From: Gnetum montanum
Lineage: Eukaryota; Streptophyta; Gnetopsida; Gnetales; Gnetaceae
Length of the DNA: 64,000 bases
Assembly: GCA_015680685.1 (NCBI GenBank)
Contig: MNCI01035767.1
Span: 22,093-86,092, forward strand
Reading direction: 5' to 3'
The notes beneath the pieces are model-generated. The model did not search any database. It was not told where the DNA came from and was given only the letters and a program-made list of their open reading frames with translations. Both the position numbers and the translations under genes were made by a program. Positions 21,423 to 30,397 of this stretch are shown here, in pieces; the first letter of the stretch is position 1; the number at the start of each line of letters is the position of its first letter.

Positions 21423-22634
21423 TGTACCGTCCAAAATCGTCAGTCTCCGACTGGAAGGAAACAGAGGCCGTGGGATCACAGGACGTGCACAGAAGACCCT
21501 ACCTTTGCCTGAGGGCGAGCTAGAATGAACAAAGATAGAGTACCCTGGGTGGTCCGAACGCGGATCAGACAAGGATTTCCCCAAACGTACACCGAAGTGC
21601 TATACGCTGGGTTATATGTAAACGGCGTAACAGGCGTAAATCAGAGCATAAAATAGTGTAACCGATGCAAACAGAGCGTAATGTAAACTAGTGAAAACAG
21701 AATACATGCAACAATTAATGCAAACTATAAACTATTTTGGGAAGAAAATGCAACAATGGCATTATAGAATAAAAGTACAATGCACCAGTTTAACGCAGTT
21801 GTGACTAGAACACAAGGCAAACGAAAAGCCCTAGTGGATGCAAGGATGATTGTGGCTGGTTCACACTGTAGGCACAGCGTAGAGGCTGTATGCTCAACGT
21901 ACAGGGTTGTCTAGCATAAAAGGTTTTGTGCTATGGTTCGCAGCGTCTCTGCTCTCTGGTGTGCTTTGGGAATTTTTGCCAACCTCTCTGGATCTCATGA
22001 AAAATTGGGCTTTTATACAGGGTTTTGACGGTGGACTCTGGTTGGGAGACACGTGGCACGTTGACCAGGTGCAAGAGCATAAAATTTACAAGCGTACAAT
22101 ATTTTACATTTGCCGGGCGTATACGCTATCTGCAGCGAGCGAAAACTGTGGGCGTATACGCTAGAGGTGCTGGGCGTATACGCTGATGTGCTGGGCGTAT
22201 GTGGACTTACGCGTAGATGTCGTGGACGTTGGCGTATACGCTGATGGATGTTGGGCGTATACACCGGGTGTATACACTGGTGTGCTGGGCATATACGCTG
22301 CGGCGTATACGCTGATGTTTGCTGCCTTGTACCAAATCTTGTTCTGCAATGTTGTTTCCATGATGTCTTCGGGGATCTTATTGCTGGGCGTATGCATCTG
22401 TTGTACCCGTTGGGTGTACATGCGAGGCGTGTACGCTGGGCGTGTACGCTAGGCGTATACGCTGGGCGTAAACGCTGTAAACTTGAGCATACATGCTGGG
22501 CGTATACGCTGAGATTTTGAGCGTATACGTTAAGAATGTACACTTGGGCGTATACGCTAGGACTGCATACTTAGTGGAAATTAAGCATCGGATCTCCGAA
22601 GTTTGCCAAGTGCGACACCAGATGTAGCTGTGCA
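21423..22634 (-). repeat. B 5' LTR (outer end truncated)
   Basis: It matches 4968-6180 over 1212 bp, but the outermost ~57 bp present in the 3' LTR (6181-6237) are absent. A2 gag resumes at once (caaccacaattgtgg). It includes the GCGTATACGC-rich block at about 22105-22560 and a mutated TATA region near 22012. Confidence 0.85.
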
Positions 22635-23185
22635 CCAACCACAATTGTGGGGAATGCCACCACCAAGATAGTAGTACCCTTATAGGTAATCAGATCCATA
22701 TGGGTACTATGTTCAACAACCTGTTTCTTTACGAAGCTTTGCAAGCCACACCTTATTTTAGCATCACTATTACTCTCTAGAGTATCATCAAACTCATTCA
22801 CCATCTACTCAAGGAGAACACCCATATTCTTACCATCCTTCGCATTTGTCTGCACACATCTCTCCACCCTCAACCTAGTTACCTGTTATTCTATCTATGC
22901 AGGGTGAAATTCCTTAACAGCCACAACAACAAAATGCTATGAGGGCTATGAATTTACAACCAACCTTCTAGCCAAGTGGTTTAGATAATTATTCTAGAAA
23001 AAATCATTCTTTTGACCCAACAGTCCTCCCAAACCCTCACAACCTAATGTGGCTAGTCACCCTATATCTTCAACACTTTCATCCTCTCCATCAAATAAAT
23101 TTGAGTGCTCTTCAAACCAAACATTCCCTTAGATCTGCATTATTATGCTAACTCATGCTATTTTCAATTAGATCAAGGCTAGCAA
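22635..23185 (+). pseudogene. A2 gag, C-terminal part
   Basis: The reading continues the Pro/Gln/Tyr-rich end of gag after the B insertion (PQLWGMPPP, then SDPYGYYVQQP, then later PQQQNAMRAMNLQP). No zinc knuckle can be seen. Many stops. The junction with 4967 falls within a run of ccacaac / ccacaatt, so the exact host bases cannot be assigned. Confidence 0.55.
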
Positions 23186-23189
23186 CCTT

Positions 23190-23640
23190 TCCATGAAAAG
23201 ATTTGATCCAAGAAGTCCTCTTATTTACTTGCAAATCACTAGACATGAGCCATGCAAGGCTCTTCTTAATTATAGTTTTGGTACCAATCTCATCTCTTAT
23301 AACATGTACAAGGTTTGGAACCTATCGCCACTCAAGAAGAGCAACATTTGTTTGGAATTGGTAACCAATCAATCATTGCTCCTTTTGGGTATGTGGAGGA
23401 CATTATGACCACAATTAGTGGATGGTCCTATCTTGTTGATTTTCTAGTGATCAAGGTTGAGAACTACAAAGGTGACTTCCCCATAATTATGGGAATGGCA
23501 TGGTTAAGCATGGTTGATGCACGAATGGGTATCAATAACCTCTCCTTGGAAATCTCTAAGGAAAATGAATTTGGATGACTAGAGAAGAAGCATGTTCCAT
23601 GCATCACATATAGCAATAATGGGTGCAATTGCATGCAGAA
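23190..23640 (+). pseudogene. A2 protease
   Basis: The sequence reads RSPLIYLQITRHEPCKALLN and SFGTNLISYNMYKV, the position of the D-S/T-G-A site (ALIDxGxxxNLIS in relatives), with the Asp-Ser-Gly lost. It continues with KVENYKGDFPIIMGMAWLSM and VDARMGI (the ILGRPWL-like block) and ISKENEFG. One frameshift near 23400 and a TGA at about 23577 break it. The same order, minus strand, occurs in D at 43390-43800. Confidence 0.7.
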
Positions 23641-23959
23641 AATATGATTCATTAAGAGTACATTCATTAAAGCATGTAATCAGTGTGCACAAGAAATAAA
23701 TATCCAAAGGTGCTTGTATGAAATAGCCACAAAATAGGAGGTCACCTAGTGGCTAACAATTGACTCAAATATTAGCACATTATGCATGGAACCAACTAAG
23801 AGCCTGACATGTGCCTATGTTGAAGGCATGGATGAACTTAAGCAAGTTCATTACCAACTCTTCGATGATGAAGACAATGATACCAGTTGGGGAGAGTTGG
23901 AAATCCCTAATAATTTCAAGTAAGATCCCCTAGAGTGAAAAAATCTACTACCTGGCATG

Positions 23960-24925
23960 GAGTATGCATTTTTAAATAATGGCAAGCCAGTTATCATCAA
24001 TGCCAAACTTGCGCTTAAACAAAAAGAAAAGTTGTTAAGTGTAGTTAAAAGGTGGCCAATAGCCTTTGCTTGGTCATATTCCAAGCTAACTAGAATTGAG
24101 CCAAGGATATGCTAGCATCACTTCTACACTGACCTGGCCATGAAGCCTAGAAGGTAGCCACAAAGGTGGCTAAACCCCTAGTTGAAGCAGATCATTAAGG
24201 AGGAAATAAAATAACTCCTCAAGGTAGGGTTCATCTATCCCATTGTAGATAGTGAGTGGGTTAGCCCATTCATAATTATTCCAAAGAAACATGACAAGTG
24301 ATGGGTTTACATTAACTTCAAGGTATTGAACATGGCAAAATTTAAAGATCATTTTTTATTGCCATTTGTGGACCAAGTGTTGGACACTATCTTTAGGCAT
24401 TGCTAGTAGAGCTTCTTGGATTGTTATAGTGGCTATAACCAAATCCAAATTATGCCAAAAGATTAGGCCAAGACAACATTCATGAGTCCCTAGGGGACTT
24501 TTGCATATTGTAAGATGTTTTTTGGTCTATGTAATGCTCTTACAACATTTCAATGCTTGGTCCTTAGTATTTTCCAATAGCAAATTGGTAGCAGGGTGGA
24601 AGTATTTATGGATGACTTCTCTACCTATGGGGCTACATTTGAGCAAGCCCTGGACTACCTTGAGTACATTCTAAAAAGATGTCTTGAAATAAACCTTAGG
24701 GTTTATTGGTAGAAAATCCATTTAATGATCTAAGAAGGCACAGTATTGGGCCACAGAATTACTTAGTCGAGGATTGAGGTAGACCGAGAAAAAATAAGGG
24801 TCATCCAAGGAATCACACACCAACCAGAGATAGTTAAGGATGTCTAATCATTCCTTGGACATACTGGTTACTACCAGCAATTCATAGAGAATTTCTCTAG
24901 CATCGCAAAGCCATTGGTCAAGCTT
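23960..24925 (+). pseudogene. A2 reverse transcriptase
   Basis: Recognisable blocks in order: KRWPIAFAWSYSKL, VGFIYPIVDSEWVSPFIIIP, FKDHFLLPFVDQVLDTIF, FLDCYSGYNQIQI, GTFAYCKMFFGLCNALTTFQ, then VFMDDFSTYGATFEQALDYL with the catalytic DD, VLGHRIT, then SFLGHTGYYQQFIENFSSIA. The spacing and wording match the Athila clade. Stops are numerous and almost all TAG in places where relatives have Gln or Trp. Not functional. Confidence 0.85.
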
Positions 24926-25490
24926 ACAAAGAAAGATGCTTTATTCATCTAGACCAAGGAATGTGAACATGAATTCCAACAATTAAAAGATAAACTCATA
25001 GAAACTCCAATTCTATGGGCACTAGACTAGTCTAGACCATTTCATATAATGATAGATGCATCTAATTATGCTTTGGAAGCCATGCTTACGTAGTTGGATG
25101 ATAAGAAATGTCCATATTACATCGACTGTATGAGCCAAAGCATTTTGGGTGCATAATTAAATTACACCACAACTAAGAAAGAATTAATGATAGTGGTGTA
25201 TACTCTCAAAACGTTCAGGTACTATGTGCTTGACTAGAAAGTGTTCATGCACACAGACCATAGTGCCATCTGCTTCTTAATGAGCAAGTTGACAATGAAC
25301 CCTTGTATCATATAGTTAGAAAAGGACTAAGAATGTGATCATTGACCATCTCTCTCAGTTAATAAGGGATAATAAAGAGGAGGAGAGTCCACTCTCTGAT
25401 CAATTACCAGATGAACTCCTCTTTATAGGATTAATAAATGACCAAGTTCCCATTGAAACAAAATGGTACGAAAACATCCTCACTTACCTT
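24926..25490 (+). pseudogene. A2 RNase H
   Basis: The domain reads SRPFHIMIDASNYALEAMLT (first catalytic Asp kept), CPYYIDCMSQSI, LNYTTTKKELMIVVYTLKTF (catalytic Glu kept), then VFMHTDHSAICFLM (TDH kept). Stops and a frame change near 25310 follow. It is co-linear with 1-423 of A1 and with 40300-40770 (minus) of D. Confidence 0.8.
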
Positions 25491-25499
25491 CTCACTTAG

Positions 25500-26222
25500 G
25501 AGATGCCATAAGGTCTAGAATTTAGGAAGAAACAATAGTTTTTTCATCAAGTAAAGTACTTCATGGAAATCAATAGATACCTTTACAAGGTATGTGTTGA
25601 TGGCTTGGTTTGTTGGTATGTCCCTGATGTAGATCAACTATGCATTCTTCAAGATGCTCATAACGGTCCTTGCGAAGGCTACTATGTAGGGAGGTGCACT
25701 ACCATAACAATCCTAATGGTAGGATACTATTGGCCTACAATCTTCAGGGATGCCCACTAGTTTATCTGATCTTGTAAACATTGTCAAAGAGATGGTGGGA
25801 TGATTACTTGAATGGAGGATCCTCAATAGTGGATTCAACCATTGGAGCCCTTTGACATATGGGACATAAAATTCATAGGTCCCATCACATCCATGTTTAA
25901 TGGAAAGATGTATATTATTGTAGCAGTCAACTATTGCACTAGATGGGTAGAAGCAGTAGCCGTCATTAATTGTACATCATCCACTGTTGCTAGATTTGTA
26001 CAACAAAATGTTGTCAACAAGTTTAGAATTCCACATGCACTAATTTTTGACAATGGAACTCACTTTACAAGTGCCACCTTTTGAAAAATTATGCAATGCT
26101 TAAGGCTCAAACATAAACTAATAACACCATATTACCCCCAAGCCAATGGTCAAGTAGAGATGACTAGTAGGGATATCACAAAGATCTTAACAAGGACCTA
26201 AAGCAAATATAGAAGACATTGG
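25500..26222 (+). pseudogene. A2 integrase, N-terminal and core part
   Basis: The zinc-binding part runs YLYKVCVDGLVCWYVP, LQDAHNGPCEGYYVGRC, MVGYYWPTIF and C..C (CKHCQR). The core has FDIWDIKFIGPITSMFNGKM (first Asp of the triad), AVNYCTRWVEAVAV, FDNGTHFTSATF (second Asp) and ANGQVEMTSRDITKI (Glu), so the catalytic residues are all legible. It is cut at 26222 by a solo LTR and resumes at 27735. Stops include one after SATF. Confidence 0.85.
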
Positions 26223-27734
26223 CGAAACACCATCAAATTTGGGTGATGGCTTCTCAACCACAAATTTGTCTAAGTGTCAACACAAGGGAAATTTTTTCTA
26301 AGTGTTGGAACTACGCTCTTCACTGCATTGGAGTGTAGTTAGCTCAGTAGAGAGCATAGTCAATACCAAAGGTTAGTTTGTAAATCTTTCTAAGTGTTAA
26401 GCTAGTAGGTGCAGATTTTTCTAAGTGCCAAGACTATGCTTTCTAGTGCATTGGAGCATAGTCAAGCATAGTCAACTAGAAGCCAAATTTTGCAAAAAAT
26501 TTTCTAAGTGCTAGAACTATGCTCAACCCTAGTTGGGAGAGTAGGCAACCTCCCATGGAGGGCATAGTCAGCACACAACCACTTTTCTGCAAAATTTGCC
26601 TAAATGTTGTTCTATGCTCTCCCCTAGTTTGGAGTGTAGTTGAGCATAGTCAGCCATAATAACATCCAATGGCCTCCACAACACATTATTGACTCTCACC
26701 TCAGCTCCAACACATCTATAGAAAAAGTAGTTAGCAAAAATGCATCTTTTTTGTTCTCCCTTTTGTCCCCAAATTGTTACTGTGCTAGACCATGCTTGAG
26801 AAAGTGGATAGTGTAATCTCGACGTGTAGTCTCCAAATTTGCATTTTTTTTGCATTCTTTAGGGCATATCGTGGTCCTGTTCGACTCATGATCATGAAGT
26901 TGGTAGTGTAGTCATAATTTGGTAGTCTTGTAGAGCCCATCGGAGCACACCAAAGCATAACACCGCTTACCTTAGTGGAGAGCATAGTTAGGTGTAGTGT
27001 AGTCCCAATCATCTCACTCCCACATGGTAACTGATCCACATTCCATGGGAACCCTAGACCTATAAATACCCTAGCCCTCAATGTTTTAAGGATCGAAAAA
27101 TTTAAAGGTTTTCACTCTTAGTATTTGATGTTTTTGAAGCGCATTCAGTATTTTTGTCAAGCAAGGCATTCGAGCACCACCATAGCACATCATAGGACAT
27201 TATAGACCACTACAATCCATTGCACACTATGGTGGCCAACCTCATAGACATAGATACCATGGCGGAGCATTAGTCTTTATGGCCAGACACCTTGAGATTG
27301 TGACTATGCTATCCACTACTCTCGCTATACACCGCATACCTTTTCGTCCCTTTTGAGGTTAACTACACTCAACCCCATTCAGGGTGGTGTTGCTTTCTCT
27401 CTTGCTCTGTCCCCTGTGCATGTTTTAGCATTTTTACTCACATTTTGGCATTTTACTTGTATTTTCAGTTGTTTTAACACATTACCATGCATTGACACCC
27501 TTGTTTCACATTGGAAACCTTGACTATGTTCACCCCAGTTGACACTATGAACATCATGCAAGCACTTAATATTGTTTGGCATTGCATTTGGTAAGTCCTC
27601 ATTCAATTGACAAGATTGTTTTGGGCATCCCATCTTAGCCTCTAGTAGGCCCTCACATGAATGCGGGTTTAAATCTATGCACCCACGATCCTTTAGTTGT
27701 TCCATTCCAGTTGTTGATGTTTTCAATTGCTACA
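26223..27734 (+). mobile_element. Solo LTR of a Tat-like family inside the A2 integrase
   Basis: It starts CGAAACACCATCAAATTT, close to the LTR starts of C (TGAAACACCATGAAAATT) and B, with T to C at the first base, and ends GCTACA, like GTTACA in C and GGTACA in B. Flanks are attgg and actag, a decayed target-site duplication at best. It interrupts the integrase between RRHW and VKLNDALWAY. A TATA-like box (ctataaatacc) lies near 27060. The body repeats AGCATAGTC, GAGTGTAGTT and TTTTTCTAAGTG words. No internal region, primer site or second LTR follows, so it is a solo LTR. Confidence 0.7.
27057..27068 (+). promoter_or_regulatory. TATA box of the solo LTR
   Basis: The run acctataaatacc; C has ctgtaaatacc at the matching place (about 54085). 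Confidence 0.5.
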
Positions 27735-28260
27735 ACTAGAGTGTAAAACTCAATGATGCCCTTTGGGCCTACCGCTCAACATGGAAACTCCCTATTGGCT
27801 ACTTTTTCTACAAGCTAGTGTATGGAAAACTTCCAATGCTCTTGATTCAATTTGAGCTTTGTACACTCTCAATAGCTTGTGATTTGAATCTTGACCTAAG
27901 TCTAGTATAAGAAGAAAGGCTGATCAAGTTGAACATGCTATATGAAAATCAATTAGTGACCCTATCTTTGAATGATGTGCACAAAGCATTTAGCAAGTAA
28001 TTTCATGACCTTAAAATATGGAAAGTAAAATTTTAACCAGGAGATAAGGTTTTCTATTGAAATCCCACACACATACCCTAGAAGACAAAGTTCCAAACAT
28101 TGTGGAAGGGACCTTATATAGTTGATCAAACCTCTCCCTCTAGGGCCATGTTAATCTACAAACCTAAGAGCCCAGATAAAAGGTAGTTAGTCAACATCCA
28201 ACAAGTAAATATTTTCCATGAGCCTAAGCAAGCCAGTGCAAAAATACCTTAGCATATGGA
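27735..28260 (+). pseudogene. A2 integrase, C-terminal part
   Basis: Resumes with VKLNDALWAYRSTWKLPIGY, then LNLDLSL-type block and the GDKVF motif of the C-terminal domain. It ends in a tail shared with 1440-1530 of A1. Stops and at least one frame change. Confidence 0.7.
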
Positions 28261-28297
28261 CAACCATGTTCAATTTTCAGATTTCCTCCTTTCAACT

Positions 28298-28312
28298 TAG
28301 TCTTGGGGGAGA
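28298..28312 (+). promoter_or_regulatory. Internal polypurine-like tract
   Basis: The run ttgggggagatgg directly follows the pol region, with the same in A1 (about 1579-1590). The genuine LTR-proximal tract is 5.1 kb further on (33446-33456) and has a similar leading word (ttagttgtggggg). Confidence 0.4.
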
Positions 28313-29830
28313 TGGTCACTCATGCTAACGACACACATGGCTCCTCATTTTTTCACATTTTTGTTTTATAGTTTGTTGATTTTTATCCATTTTCTTAATT
28401 TTTATTTTACAACATCGCTAGTATGTTTTATCTTTCTTGAATATTTTATACTTTTTTTAATATACTTTACTTTATTTTATTTTTGTGTATGAATTTTCAT
28501 TATTTTTGCTAATAAAAGTACTTTATTACCATAGGACACAATGCCACTATTGTTGTTTACTAATGATGGTTTATGCTTAATGTTGTGATTGTCAATGTCT
28601 AGTTTCTATTTTTGAATTTTTGTACTAATGTGTTAGTCATGGTTTCTTTTTCATGAAACAAGCAGTGAGTCCACAACATCCACCCATCAACAAACTCTAT
28701 GGTTTTGCTTGTTTTGGAAGTTTGAGGTTCCTTTCATTAAATTAACTTTAAATAAATTTATGACCTTGGTAGTTTCCGGAATTGGGAAGGATTCAAAGGT
28801 TTCAATAGGGTGTGACTTCAAGAAAACTCAATACTCTTTGTTCTCTTCTACTTACTTGGGTGCTTAAGTGTTTTCATAGACTACTTACCATTCCATGTCA
28901 ATGACTATAGGAAGTCAAATAAAGTCTTTACATGGTGTGGTTCCCATCCAAAAATAAAAAATAAAATAAAAACAAAAAAAACAAAAAAAAACAAACATGA
29001 TGAGAATTCAAAGCACATGCCTTAGACAAAATAAACAATCTACACACACTAGTTATGGGACTAGAAAGCCATGTTACCCATGCCTAAAGGTCCCCTCTAA
29101 CTAAGGCCCTATCTCAATTCTTACTTCTCTTTTATTCTCTTTATGGAATGATGGTTGTTTTGTGGGAGCACTCTTGTGTCTTAAGGGGCTGGATTGTTTT
29201 TAGAGTGATGATGCAAAGTCACTAAAAGAAGTTGGTTTTGTTCTAGATTAAGGATGGATCTTCTTTGGTCATTTTTAAACATGAACTCTATAAGGGACTT
29301 CTTATGACCTTAGTTTGGAATTCCATTCCACCTTTTCCATCATCCATCTATGCTGATTGTAATTCATCTTGCTGCTAGTGTTCATGTTCTTGATTCTATG
29401 TCTTGGTTTGACATACTTGAATTCTTGGATAGATTCTTTTTGGTTGGTCCGTAACTTTTCATGATCATTAATCAACTATGGGGTCCACACATTCCTTATT
29501 TTAAGTTATGCAAGGGTAAAAAGGGCATGTGCTTGCTATGGGGAGGACCTACTTGCATATCTCTTAGTTTGGATAGTTAAGTCCCTTACCTTAGACATTA
29601 TTACAATCCTATCTTTAGCATATTCCATTGTGTATCATGCTCAGTGCTCCTTAAACTTTCATTAAATTCATTCTCCAAATCATTTTTTCAATTTTCTATA
29701 TTTTCAAAGCTTCACCATCCTCTTCTACTATTCTCACCATGCTTGTGGCTTTCTAGGCTTCCATTTGATCCCAATTTCACTCACAAATTCCTTGTATTTT
29801 GGAAGTTTGACCAAAGTCAACAAAAGTCAT
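28313..29830. other. A2 post-pol non-coding stretch
   Basis: T-rich (28340-28500), then mixed sequence with an A-rich patch (28955-28993). It matches A1 34315-35340 from 28765 on. No frame of interest. Confidence 0.5.
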
Positions 29831-29834
29831 TGGT

Positions 29835-29945
29835 GGTCAACAATTGTGTTGACTAGGCCTAGTCGATGTAGCCAATCCTGTTGACTTGGCCTTGTCAACT
29901 AGGTCCAATAAACACATGCAAAAAATCCTATGAATACCACCAAGA
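29835..29945 (+). promoter_or_regulatory. LTR-like promoter segment ahead of the A2 post-pol gene
   Basis: It contains aggcctagtcgatg, identical over 14 bases to the A2 LTR (about 2041-2055), further ttgac/ggcc/gtcaac words, then aaaatcctatgaatacc, where the LTR and the A1 copy (35420-35430, tcctataaatag) have a TATA box. An internal promoter is inferred. Confidence 0.4.
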
Positions 29946-30082
29946 ACTTTGACATTTTTACCATTTGCATCATAGCACGAGGGGAGTTTTTACCATTTTC
30001 AAAGCCCAAAACCTTCTAGAGCCCATAACTCTCTAATCGTTTGTCCAAATCACTCCTTTCATTGATCTTGTAGCTACCAAAG

Positions 30083-30397
30083 GTAAGCTCTTAATCATGG
30101 GCATCACAAACCTTAAGGTTTCTCATAAAAGTTTTTGAAAATTTTTCTAACTCCCCCAAAGGATTAATGAATACAAGGATATGACACCATCAATTTTTGA
30201 GAGTTAACCCTTCCAACATCCTCTGAAATGACTTATTAACATTAAAACACATATAAAATAATAAAATAATAATTAAAATCAATTAAATTGCCCATAATCA
30301 CAACTTAGCCCAATGTAACTATCCCAAAGAGATAAATTATCTCAATTGTTTCATGTTATACAATAATTGCTAACCTGTGGTCATGTTTTGATTATAG
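30083..30397 (+). other. Intron in the leader of the A2 post-pol gene
   Basis: Donor AG/gtaagc at 30083 and acceptor attatag/A at 30397, 315 bp. The A1 copy has gtgagc at 35584 and ttacag at 35893, 310 bp. Kept ends and length in two diverged copies argue that it was spliced. Confidence 0.55.

Larger units (their letters stand above)
4968..22634 (-). mobile_element. Element B, Tat/Ogre-lineage Ty3/gypsy retrotransposon with an embedded antisense gene
   Basis: In element orientation the order is: 5' LTR (22634-21423), primer site, leader, gag-protease (20775-16684), motif array 3, antisense gene (11734-16146 on the plus strand), motif array 2, RT-RNH-aRNH-INT (11122-7650), motif array 1, polypurine tract and 3' LTR (6237-4968). 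The second, archaeal-type RNase H domain places it in the Tat clade. It lies inside A2 gag. About 57 bp of the outer 5' LTR end is missing compared with the 3' LTR, so no clear target-site duplication is left. Confidence 0.88.

Noticed and set aside
26568-27081. Minus-strand frames of 95-98 codons in the solo LTR
   Set aside because: No similarity to any family, and the region is explained as an LTR.
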